In this document: one piece after another, positions 23,281 to 30,444 of the stretch | Position numbering within the stretch: position 1 is the stretch's first letter | Layout: the number at the start of each line of letters is the position of its first letter | NCBI RefSeq assembly: GCF_015356825.1 | Contig: NZ_JAACYW010000111.1 | Location: 1-33,128, forward strand | Source: Catenulispora rubra | GTDB taxonomy: Bacteria; Actinomycetota; Actinomycetes; Streptomycetales; Catenulisporaceae | Length of the DNA: 33,128 nucleotides | Direction: 5' to 3' | Made by a program: the position numbers and the translations under genes | Notes under the pieces: generated by a model | Told to the model about the DNA's origin: nothing | Database searches by the model: none | The model's input: the letters and a program-made list of their open reading frames with translations, nothing else

Positions 23281-24009
23281 GTGTCCGCGACCGAGAACCA
23301 GAACGAGAACCAGAACGAGAACGAGTTCGAAGCGGGCTCTCGCCGCGAACGCAAACGGCTGGAGACCCGCAACTGCATCAGCCAGGCGGCGCTGCAGCTG
23401 ACGCTGGAGAACAACGGCCTGCAGAACGTCAGCCCCGACGAGATCGCCGAACGCGCCGGGGTCTCCGCGCGCACCTTCCACAACTACTTCCACAGCCGCG
23501 AGGCCGCGCTCGGCGCGCTGCCCGGGGACCGGGCCAGACGCGTGGCGCTGGCCTTCAGCGAACGCCCCGCCGAGGAGCCCTTCGACGTCGCGCTCGCCGA
23601 GGCGGTCGTCGCGGAGTACACCCTGGGCCACGAGCCGGGCAAAGAGAGCGTCCGCAAGCTCCGCGAGATCATGGCCAACGGCAGCTTCAGCAAGGAGGCG
23701 CTGCGCACGGTCATGGACGAGGAGGGGGCCCGGCCGCACCTGCTGGAGTCGATGCGCCAGCTCGAAGAGCAGCTGACGCCGGTCATCGCCGAGCGGCTGG
23801 GGCTGGATCCGAGTGAGGACCTGCTGCCGCGGATCGTCGCGGCGGCGGTGAACGGGGCGGTCCGGGTGGCCACGAAATATTGGCTGCACGAGGACGTCGA
23901 CGTCCCCTACACTGCCCTGCTGCGCCAGGCGGTCCGCACAGCCGCGGCTCTGGCCCAGCAACCCGCCCTCCCGCTGGGGCCCAGCCTACACGAAAACGAA
24001 AACCCCTGA
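23281..24009 (+). CDS. TetR/AcrR-family regulator of the downstream ABC exporter
   Basis: A 242-residue regulator. It starts with GTG 23281 behind GGGAGAAGG. The N-terminus is an Asn/Glu repeat (NQNENQNENE). The HTH covers about 25-72 (TRNCISQAALQLTLENNGLQNVSPDEIAERAGVSARTFHNYFHSREAAL). The C-terminal half is the variable ligand domain. The C-terminus again ends in HENENP. Two perfect palindromic operators lie directly upstream. The ABC exporter pair starts 76 bp downstream in the same direction with no terminator between, so the regulator probably controls a three-gene efflux operon. Confidence 0.92.
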   Translation: MSATENQNENQNENEFEAGSRRERKRLETRNCISQAALQLTLENNGLQNVSPDEIAERAGVSARTFHNYFHSREAALGALPGDRARRVALAFSERPAEEPFDVALAEAVVAEYTLGHEPGKESVRKLREIMANGSFSKEALRTVMDEEGARPHLLESMRQLEEQLTPVIAERLGLDPSEDLLPRIVAAAVNGAVRVATKYWLHEDVDVPYTALLRQAVRTAAALAQQPALPLGPSLHENENP

Positions 24010-24085
24010 TTTCGCCTACAGTGCACGCCCGGTCACGCTGACAGCCACCGCTGCCCGGCATGCCGAGCCAGATGGGACGATCTTC

Positions 24086-25819
24086 ATGCTTGTCAAGATC
24101 CTGAAACAATACCTGCGACCGTACAAGGGGCCGATCGCGCTGGTCCTGGCCCTGCAGTTCGTACAGACGCTGTGTGCGCTGTATCTGCCCACGCTGAACG
24201 CCGACATCATCGACAACGGCGTGGTCAAGGGCGACAACGGATACGTGCTCAAGACCGGCGGCTTCATGCTGCTGTTCTCCCTGCTGCAGATCGCCTGCTC
24301 GGCCGGGGCGGTCTACTTCGGGGCCAGGACCGCCACGCTGCTGGGCCGGGACCTGCGGGCCGGCGTCTTCGACCGGGTCCAGGCCTTCTCCACCCGCGAG
24401 GTCGGCCGCTTCGGCGCGCCCTCGCTGCTCACCCGGACCACCAACGACGTGCTGCAGGTGCAGACCGTGGTCCTGATGACCTTCACCATGGCCGCCGCGG
24501 CGCCGGTGATGCTGGTCGGCGGGGTGATCCTGGCGCTGCGCCAGGACGTGCCGCTGTCCGGGCTGCTGGTGGCGATCATCCCGGCGCTGGCCATCGCGAT
24601 CGGCATCATCATCCGGCGGATGGGCCCGCTGTTCCGGATCGTGCAGGTCCGGATCGACAAGATCAACGGGGTGATGCGCGAGCAGATCACCGGCATCCGG
24701 GTCATCCGCGCCTTCGTCAAGGACGAGCACGAGTACGAGCGCTACGGCCGGGCCAACGACCAGCTGCTGGACGTCTCGCTGCGGGTCGGCAAGCTGATGG
24801 CGCTGATGTTCCCGATCGTGATGACGATCGTGAACTTCGCCAGCGTCGGCGTGCTGTGGTTCGGCGCGCACCGCATCGACTCCGGCGGCATGCAGATCGG
24901 GTCGCTGACGGCGTTCCTGAGCTACCTGATGCAGATCCTGATGAGCGTCATGATGACCACCTTCATGTTCATGATGGTGCCGCGCGCCGCGGTCTGCGCC
25001 GACCGCATCGGCGAGGTGCTGGAGACCGAGTCCAGCGTGGTGCCGCCGGCGACGCCCACGGTGCCGCAGACCTCCGGGACGCTGGAGCTGCGCGGGGCGA
25101 GCTTCAAGTACCCGGGCGCCGAGGACTGCGTGCTCAACGAGGTGTCGCTGGTCGCCCGGCCCGGTGAGACCACCGCGATCATCGGCTCCACCGGCGCGGG
25201 CAAGACCACGCTGCTGAACCTGGTGCCGCGGCTGGCCGACGTCACCGACGGCGCGGTCCTGGTCGACGGGGTGGACGTGCGCGAGCTCGATCCGACGACG
25301 CTGACCAAGTCGGTGGCCATCGTGCCGCAGAAGCCGTACCTGTTCACCGGGACCATCGCCTCCAACCTGCGCTACGGCCGCCCCGACGCCTCCGACGAGG
25401 AGCTGTGGGAGGCGCTGGACACCGCGCAGGCCCGGGACTTCGTCGAGCGGATGCCCGAGGGGCTGGACGCGCCGATCGCGCAGGGCGGGACCAACGTCTC
25501 CGGCGGTCAGCGACAGCGCCTGGCGATCGCCCGCGCGCTGGTGCACAAGCCGGAGATCTTCCTGTTCGACGACTCGTTCTCGGCCCTGGACTACAGCACC
25601 GACGCCCGGCTGCGGGCCGCGCTGGTGGACCAGACGCGGGAGTCCACGGTGGTCATCGTCGCGCAGCGGGTGTCCACGATCCGCAGCGCGGACCGCATCA
25701 TCGTCCTGGACCTGGGCGTGGTGGTCGGGTCCGGGACGCACGGCGAGCTGATGGAATCCAACCAGACCTACCGCGAGATCGTGCTCTCGCAGCTCACCGA
25801 AGAGGAGGCCGCGGCATGA
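24086..25819 (+). CDS. ABC exporter half-transporter, degenerate-site subunit
   Basis: A 577-residue fusion of six transmembrane helices (about 15-300) and an ATPase domain (about 335-570). Walker A GSTGAGKT is at 367-374 and the signature NVSGGQRQR is canonical. Walker B reads IFLFDDSFSALD: Asp496 sits where the catalytic Glu should be, so this subunit supplies a non-hydrolysing site, as in heterodimeric BmrCD/TM287-288-type exporters. The stop overlaps the next gene's ATG (ATGA, 25816-25819). Likely a multidrug or metabolite exporter under the upstream TetR. Confidence 0.93.
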   Translation: MLVKILKQYLRPYKGPIALVLALQFVQTLCALYLPTLNADIIDNGVVKGDNGYVLKTGGFMLLFSLLQIACSAGAVYFGARTATLLGRDLRAGVFDRVQAFSTREVGRFGAPSLLTRTTNDVLQVQTVVLMTFTMAAAAPVMLVGGVILALRQDVPLSGLLVAIIPALAIAIGIIIRRMGPLFRIVQVRIDKINGVMREQITGIRVIRAFVKDEHEYERYGRANDQLLDVSLRVGKLMALMFPIVMTIVNFASVGVLWFGAHRIDSGGMQIGSLTAFLSYLMQILMSVMMTTFMFMMVPRAAVCADRIGEVLETESSVVPPATPTVPQTSGTLELRGASFKYPGAEDCVLNEVSLVARPGETTAIIGSTGAGKTTLLNLVPRLADVTDGAVLVDGVDVRELDPTTLTKSVAIVPQKPYLFTGTIASNLRYGRPDASDEELWEALDTAQARDFVERMPEGLDAPIAQGGTNVSGGQRQRLAIARALVHKPEIFLFDDSFSALDYSTDARLRAALVDQTRESTVVIVAQRVSTIRSADRIIVLDLGVVVGSGTHGELMESNQTYREIVLSQLTEEEAAA

Positions 25820-28026
25820 GCACGGACGGGGCGGGGAACGGCGGCGAGAACGCCGAGAACACGACCAATGGTTCGAGCGCTGGGAACGGCGCGAGCGCCG
25901 GCAGCACCGATCACACCGAGATCGTGAAGGCCGAGCAGAACGGCGGCAAGGTGAACGGCGCCGCCACCAATGGTGCAACGCAGAATGGTGCCGCCACCAA
26001 CGGCGCGGCACAGAATGGTGCAGCCGGCTCGGACTCCGAGCGCCTGGAGACCGAGAGCGAAGGCGACGCACCGCGTCCGCAGCAAGGCGGCGCACTGCGC
26101 GGCCCGGCCGCGTTCATGTCCGGCCCGGCCGCGAAGTCGAGGGACTTCAAGGGCTCCTCGCGCCGGCTGCTGGCCTACTTGCGCCCGGAACGCACGATCC
26201 TGATTGTCTCCATGCTGATGGCCGCGATAGGCGTCGGCATGTCGGTCTGGGGCCCGAAGCTGCTGGGCAAGGCCACGGACCTGATCTTCGCCGGCGTCAT
26301 CGGCCGCCAGACCCCGCGCGGGCCGAACGGCCAGTACCCGACGAAGGCCGAAGCGGTCCAGCACCTGCAGGAGACCGGCCACGGCACGCAGGCCAGCCTG
26401 GTGAAGTCCATCGACTTCAACCCGGGCCACGGCATCGACTTCACCGAGGTCGGCCATGTCATGATGCTGCTGCTGGGCCTGTACGTCCTGGTGTTCATCT
26501 GCATGATGATCCAGTCGCGGCTGGTCATCGTCGTGGTGAACCGGGCGATGGCGCGGCTGCGCACCGACATCGAGGCCAAGCTGAGCCGGCTGCCGCTGTC
26601 GTACTTCGACAAGCAGCCGCGCGGCGAGGTGCTGTCCCGGGCCACCAACGACGTGGACAACTTGGCGCAGTCGCTGCAGCAGTCGCTGGCGCAGGTCGTG
26701 ATGCAGGTCTTCACGCTGCTCGGCGTGACCGCCTTCATGCTGTGGACCTCCTGGCTGCTGGGCCTGATCGCGATCGCCACGGTGCCGCTGTCGGTGTACG
26801 TCGCCGGCCGGATCGGCAAGAAGTCCAAGCCGCAGTTCGTGAAGCAGTGGGCGGCCACCGGCCGGCTGAACGCGCACATCGAGGAGATGTACACCGGCCA
26901 CCAGCTGGTCAAGGCGTTCGGCCGGCAGGAGGAGGCGGCGGCGGAGTTCAAGAAGCAGAACGACTCGCTGAACGACGCCAGCTTCCGGGCCCAGTTCATC
27001 AGCGGCCTGATCCAGCCGACGATGATGTTCCTGGGCAACGTCACCTACGTGCTGGTCGCGGTGGTCGGCGGCCTGCGGGTCTCGGCCGGCGCGCTGTCGC
27101 TGGGCAGCGTCCAGGCCTCGATCCAGTACACGCGGCAGTTCATGATGCCGCTGTCCCAGGTCGCGGCGATGGCCAACCTGATGCAGTCCGGCGTGGCCTC
27201 GGCCGAGCGGATCTTCCAGATCCTGGACGCCGAGGAGATGTCCCCGGAGCCGGCGCAGCCGGTGGAGCTGGAGCGGGTCCAGGGCCGGGTGGAGTTCCGC
27301 GACGTGAACTTCAGCTACTCGGCGGACCGGCCGCTGATCGAGGACCTGTCGCTGGCCGTGCAGCCGGGGCAGACCGTGGCCATCGTCGGCCCGACCGGCG
27401 CCGGCAAGACCACCCTGGTCAACCTGCTGATGCGGTTCTACGAGGTGGACTCCGGCGCGATCCTGCTGGACGGCGTGGACACGGCGGAGATGTCGCGGGA
27501 GTACCTGCGGTCCCAGACCGGCATGGTGCTGCAGGACGCCTGGTTGTTCGGCGGCACCATCGCCGAGAACATCGCCTACGGCACTCGAGACGCCTCGACC
27601 GAGCGGATCCAGACAGCGGCGGCGGCCACGCACGTAGACCACTTCGTGCGCACCCTGCCGGACGGGTACGACACCGTGATCGACGAGGAGGGCTCGAACC
27701 TGTCGGCCGGTGAGAAGCAGCTGATCACGATCGCCCGAGCCTTCCTGGCCGAGCCGGCGATCCTGATCCTGGACGAGGCCACCTCCTCGGTCGACACCCG
27801 CACCGAAGTCCTCATCCAGCGCGCGATGAACAAGCTGCGGGAGGGACGGACATCGTTCGTCATCGCGCACCGGCTGTCCACGATCCGCGACGCCGACATG
27901 ATCCTGGTCATGGAGAACGGCCGGATCGTCGAGACCGGGACGCACACTCAGCTGCTGGATTCCGACGGCGCGTACTCGCGGTTGTACGCGGCGCAGTTCG
28001 CGCAGGCTCTGGCTGAGGTCGACTGA
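25816..28026 (+). CDS. ABC exporter half-transporter, catalytic-site subunit with repeat N-terminus
   Basis: A 736-residue partner of the preceding subunit. The ATG overlaps the previous stop by 4 bp behind GAGGAGG. Residues 1-110 are disordered and Asn/Gly/Ala/Glu-rich, including five NGAAT-like pentads (47-71). Six transmembrane helices follow, then the ATPase domain: Walker A GPTGAGKT from about 525, Walker B ILILDEATSSVD with catalytic Glu654. The signature is altered to LSAGEKQ (from 629). The complementary defects in the two subunits (Asp in Walker B of the first, LSAGE here) leave one active and one degenerate site per heterodimer. An intrinsic terminator follows about 140 bp downstream. 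Confidence 0.93.
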   Translation: MSTDGAGNGGENAENTTNGSSAGNGASAGSTDHTEIVKAEQNGGKVNGAATNGATQNGAATNGAAQNGAAGSDSERLETESEGDAPRPQQGGALRGPAAFMSGPAAKSRDFKGSSRRLLAYLRPERTILIVSMLMAAIGVGMSVWGPKLLGKATDLIFAGVIGRQTPRGPNGQYPTKAEAVQHLQETGHGTQASLVKSIDFNPGHGIDFTEVGHVMMLLLGLYVLVFICMMIQSRLVIVVVNRAMARLRTDIEAKLSRLPLSYFDKQPRGEVLSRATNDVDNLAQSLQQSLAQVVMQVFTLLGVTAFMLWTSWLLGLIAIATVPLSVYVAGRIGKKSKPQFVKQWAATGRLNAHIEEMYTGHQLVKAFGRQEEAAAEFKKQNDSLNDASFRAQFISGLIQPTMMFLGNVTYVLVAVVGGLRVSAGALSLGSVQASIQYTRQFMMPLSQVAAMANLMQSGVASAERIFQILDAEEMSPEPAQPVELERVQGRVEFRDVNFSYSADRPLIEDLSLAVQPGQTVAIVGPTGAGKTTLVNLLMRFYEVDSGAILLDGVDTAEMSREYLRSQTGMVLQDAWLFGGTIAENIAYGTRDASTERIQTAAAATHVDHFVRTLPDGYDTVIDEEGSNLSAGEKQLITIARAFLAEPAILILDEATSSVDTRTEVLIQRAMNKLREGRTSFVIAHRLSTIRDADMILVMENGRIVETGTHTQLLDSDGAYSRLYAAQFAQALAEVD
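25954..26028. repeat. Five 15-bp units encoding NGA(A/T)x pentads
   Basis: Five consecutive units (NGAAT, NGATQ, NGAAT, NGAAQ, NGAAG) in the N-terminal extension of the second ABC subunit. Four of the five units are similar at DNA level (AATGGTGCN or AACGGCGCN starts), consistent with slippage expansion. The 15-bp period matches that of the [F/S]DPAA array at 1673-1837. Confidence 0.8.
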
Positions 28027-28074
28027 GGTTTCGGCTGGGGTTTCGGCTGGGGTTTCGGCTGGGGTTTCGGCTGG
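28027..28074. repeat. Four perfect 12-bp repeats GGTTTCGGCTGG directly after the ABC stop codon
   Basis: Units at 28027-28038, 28039-28050, 28051-28062 and 28063-28074 with no mismatch. They begin at the first base after TGA 28024-28026 and stay in frame, where they would encode (GFGW)4 followed by about 20 more codons before the next TGA. Confidence 0.9.
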
Positions 28075-28168
28075 GTTGGGTTGCGGTCGACTGCGGTTGA
28101 CCGAGGCCCGACCGCGGCCGAGCCGAGGTCCGGCTGAAAGCGACTGAGACAGGGTTCTGTGTTATACC

Positions 28169-28213
28169 GGGCTGGCCGACTCCGAGGGGGGAGTCGGCCG
28201 GCCCACATCTTTT
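28169..28213 (+). terminator. Intrinsic terminator of the ABC exporter operon
   Basis: A 15-bp stem: GGGCTGGCCGACTCC (28169-28183) pairs with GGAGTCGGCCGGCCC (28190-28204) with one G-T pair and a 6-nt loop, followed by ACATCTTTT. It is the most canonical terminator in the window. Confidence 0.93.
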
Positions 28214-28310
28214 CCCGCGCCCCGCCAAGCACTCGTTTCGCTGACTCACCTACCTCAGCATGTTCCGCCGCATCGCCCGACCTCGCAGACCACGTTGTTA
28301 AGCTCCGAAG

Positions 28311-29087
28311 ATGGCTTACGAGCAAGCAGCAGACCGTTTTCTGAAGGCCCTGGAGGCGACCCTCGCGCCGGACATGCTGCGCGGCGTCTACGTCGTCGGC
28401 TCCGCCGCGCTCGGCGGCTGGCGTCCCGGGCGCAGCGACCTGGACGTGCTGGTGGTGCTCGACCGCCCGATGAACGCCTCGGACTCGGCGATGGTCGGCG
28501 AGATGCACGCCGAGTTGGAGACCACGCGCGCCGACCGTCCGCACTGCGACGGCCACTACGTCACGCCCGACCTGCTCGGCGCACGCAGCGAGGCCAAAGT
28601 CCCGTTCGCGGTGGACGGGGTCTTCAAGCCCGAGGGCCACGCCACCGATCCGGTGCTCTGGGCGATCCTCGACCGGCACGGCGTCACGCTGCGCGGGCCG
28701 CAGGCCTCGGAGCTGAAGGTCGCCCCGGATCCGACATGGCTGCGGGAGTGGAACCGCGGGAATCTGGAGTCCTACTGGCGCACGCACGTCAGGTACCGGA
28801 CGCACTTTGCGAAACAGGACCCTGCTTCGCCGGTGGCCCCCTACCTGCTGGCCTGGGAGGCGACCGGGCCGGGCCGGCTGCACGCGACCATCGCGACCGG
28901 CCAGGTGATCTCGAAGGAGGCGTCGGCCGACTACACGGCCGGGCTTTTCCCGGAGTACGCGAATCTGTGTGCGAAGGCGAAGGCGTACCGACTCGGTGAT
29001 GAGACGGTGACATGTACGGCCGCCGAGGCGCTGCGGGTGATCGACCTGGTGGAGGCGGTGTGCAACTCGGCAAAAGAGTTGCCATGA
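28311..29087 (+). CDS. Nucleotidyltransferase with AadA-like C-terminal domain
   Basis: A 258-residue protein related to aminoglycoside adenylyltransferases. The pol-beta-type motif is YVVGSAALGGWRPGRSDLDVLVVL: GSAAL at 30-34 and metal-binding Asp43 and Asp45. The C-terminal helical region (from about 140) resembles the DUF4111/AadA domain. It could adenylylate a small molecule, but true resistance enzymes are better conserved, so I do not call it a resistance gene. No Shine-Dalgarno is visible. TAAGCT (28299-28304), a TANNNT match, ends 6 nt before the ATG, so a leaderless mRNA is plausible. It stands alone between the ABC terminator and a lipase gene. Confidence 0.82.
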   Translation: MAYEQAADRFLKALEATLAPDMLRGVYVVGSAALGGWRPGRSDLDVLVVLDRPMNASDSAMVGEMHAELETTRADRPHCDGHYVTPDLLGARSEAKVPFAVDGVFKPEGHATDPVLWAILDRHGVTLRGPQASELKVAPDPTWLREWNRGNLESYWRTHVRYRTHFAKQDPASPVAPYLLAWEATGPGRLHATIATGQVISKEASADYTAGLFPEYANLCAKAKAYRLGDETVTCTAAEALRVIDLVEAVCNSAKELP

Positions 29088-29119
29088 TCTCGTGACTTCC
29101 TGGCTACCTGCGAGTAGCT

Positions 29120-29133
29120 TTACCGACCGGTAA
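29120..29133. promoter_or_regulatory. Palindrome TTACCGACCGGTAA upstream of the lipase
   Basis: A perfect 14-bp inverted repeat (6-bp arms around AC), 62 bp before the lipase ATG and just after a small hairpin GCTAC/GTAGC (29103-29117) that may end the nucleotidyltransferase transcript. It has the look of a TetR-type lipid-metabolism operator. The regulator is not identified. Confidence 0.5.
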
Positions 29134-29194
29134 CCACGCGCGTGTGACCCTGACCACTCGACCCGTTCGCCCACCGGTCCACCAGGGAGTCAGT

Positions 29195-30046
29195 ATGCGT
29201 AAACGCCGCTTCGCCCACGCCATTTCCGCCGCACTCCTGGCCGCGCCCTTCCTGGCGCTGGCCGCCCCGGCGCACGCCGCCACCGCGTCCGGGATCAACG
29301 ACTTCTCGTGCCGCCCCAGCGCCGAGCACCCCCGCCCCGTCGTGCTGGTGCACGGCACGTTCGGCAACGCCGGCGACAACTGGATCGTCGGCGCGCCGTA
29401 CATCGCCTCGCGCGGCTTCTGCGTCTTCGAACTCGACTACGGCCAGGAACCGGGCATCCCCCTGTTCCACGGCCTGGCCCCGGTCGCCCAGTCGGCACAG
29501 CAACTGGCGCACTACGTCGACCAGGTGCTGGCCGCCACCGGCGCCTCCCAGGTCGACATCGTCGGCCACAGCCAGGGCGGGATGATGCCCCGCTACTACC
29601 TGAAGTTCCTCGGCGGCGCCCCCAAGGTCCACACCCTGGTAGGCCTGGCCCCCTCCAACCACGGCACCAACCTCGACGGCATCGAGACCCTCGCCGCCAA
29701 GTACTTCCCCGGCGCCATCGGCCTGATCGGCACGGCCTGTCCCGCATGCAGCGACCAGATCGTCGGCTCGCCCCTGATGCAGCAGCTGAACGCCGGCGGC
29801 GACACCGTGCCCGGAGTGCAGTACACGGTGATCTCGACCAAGTACGACGAGGTCGTGACGCCATGGCAGTCGCAGGCACTGAACGGGCCGAACGTACACA
29901 ACGTCCTACTGCAAGACCTATGCGCCGCCGACCTGTCGGAGCACGTCGCCATCGGGACCACCGACAAGATCGCGCTGCATGAGGCGGTCAACGCGCTGGA
30001 TCCGGCGAACGCTACGCCGACCACGTGCCTGTCAGTCTTCTCATAG
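29195..30046 (+). CDS. Secreted triacylglycerol lipase / esterase (alpha/beta hydrolase)
   Basis: A 283-residue exported hydrolase. The signal peptide (MRKRRFAHAISAALLAAPFL, cleavage near AHA-AT at 28-29) is followed by the lipase fold: oxyanion-hole segment VLVHGTFG (51-57) and nucleophile elbow GHSQGG with Ser126. Asp218 (STKYDEVVTP) and His250 (SEHVAIG) complete the likely triad. Cysteines at 39, 76, 182, 185 and 243, plus one near the C-terminus, could form disulfides in the secreted enzyme. The motif order matches Streptomyces-type class 2 lipases. The ATG 29195 lies 6 nt after AGGGAG. The upstream palindrome at 29120 may control it. Confidence 0.92.
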   Translation: MRKRRFAHAISAALLAAPFLALAAPAHAATASGINDFSCRPSAEHPRPVVLVHGTFGNAGDNWIVGAPYIASRGFCVFELDYGQEPGIPLFHGLAPVAQSAQQLAHYVDQVLAATGASQVDIVGHSQGGMMPRYYLKFLGGAPKVHTLVGLAPSNHGTNLDGIETLAAKYFPGAIGLIGTACPACSDQIVGSPLMQQLNAGGDTVPGVQYTVISTKYDEVVTPWQSQALNGPNVHNVLLQDLCAADLSEHVAIGTTDKIALHEAVNALDPANATPTTCLSVFS

Positions 30047-30118
30047 GTTCATAGGCTCACGGGATCATAGGTTCGCCCTTCCGGTCGAGCCGGCTTCGGG
30101 CGCGTAGCCCGGACCGGG

Positions 30119-30408
30119 GCGGTGCCGCGGCCTGGTTGGCGCGGCACCGCCTGCCGTGCGCGGGACGTGGCGTGCCGGACACGATGTGCCGGACACGGCG
30201 TGCGGGACGCGGCAGGCGGTGCCGCCCGCGGTGCGCGGGACGCGGTGTGCCGGACGCGCTGTCAGAGACCCGGCGTGCGAGACGCGGTGTGCCGGGCACG
30301 GCGTGCGGCGTGCGGCTTGCGGCGTGCGGTGCCGCCCGCGGTGTGCGGGACCCGGCGAGGCTTTGGCGCAGCCTCCACTGTGCCTACGACTTGGCCGAAT
30401 TCGAAGGC
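30119..30408. repeat. Interspersed repeat element, copy A
   Basis: The left block 30119-30164 (GCGGTGCCGCGGCCTGGTTG and onward) matches 32167-32211 at about 40 of 46 bases. The right block 30376-30408 (beginning CACTGTGCCTACGACTTGG) matches 32342-32374 at 31 of 33 bases. A middle block GAGGCTTTGGCGCAGCCTCC (30357-30376) also matches 32219-32239. Order and orientation are the same in both copies; the material between blocks differs. Confidence 0.8.
30163..30354. repeat. Degenerate 14-bp tandem array inside copy A
   Basis: About ten to twelve units like GGACACGGCGTGCC or GGACGCGGTGTGCC, some shortened to 7-bp CGTGCGG steps. The array is interrupted twice by a shared CGGTGCCGCCCGCGGTG block. 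It is absent from copy B of the element, so it expanded locally. Confidence 0.75.
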
Positions 30409-30444
30409 TCTCATCACCTCGCCGCCCGTGAGTTCATCCGAGCC

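Larger units (their letters stand above)
30047..30444. other. 398-bp gene-free repeat region
   Basis: No credible gene lies between the lipase and the LRV protein. The left part has three TCATAGG copies (30043-30094). The rest is interspersed element copy A with an embedded 14-bp array. ORFs crossing it translate the repeats in several frames with Arg/Cys/Gly-rich nonsense and are not real. Confidence 0.7.

Noticed and set aside
28311..29087. Aminoglycoside resistance gene
   Set aside because: Only the general nucleotidyltransferase motif and AadA-like domain are visible. The protein is divergent and no resistance-gene context is present, so a resistance claim is not supported.
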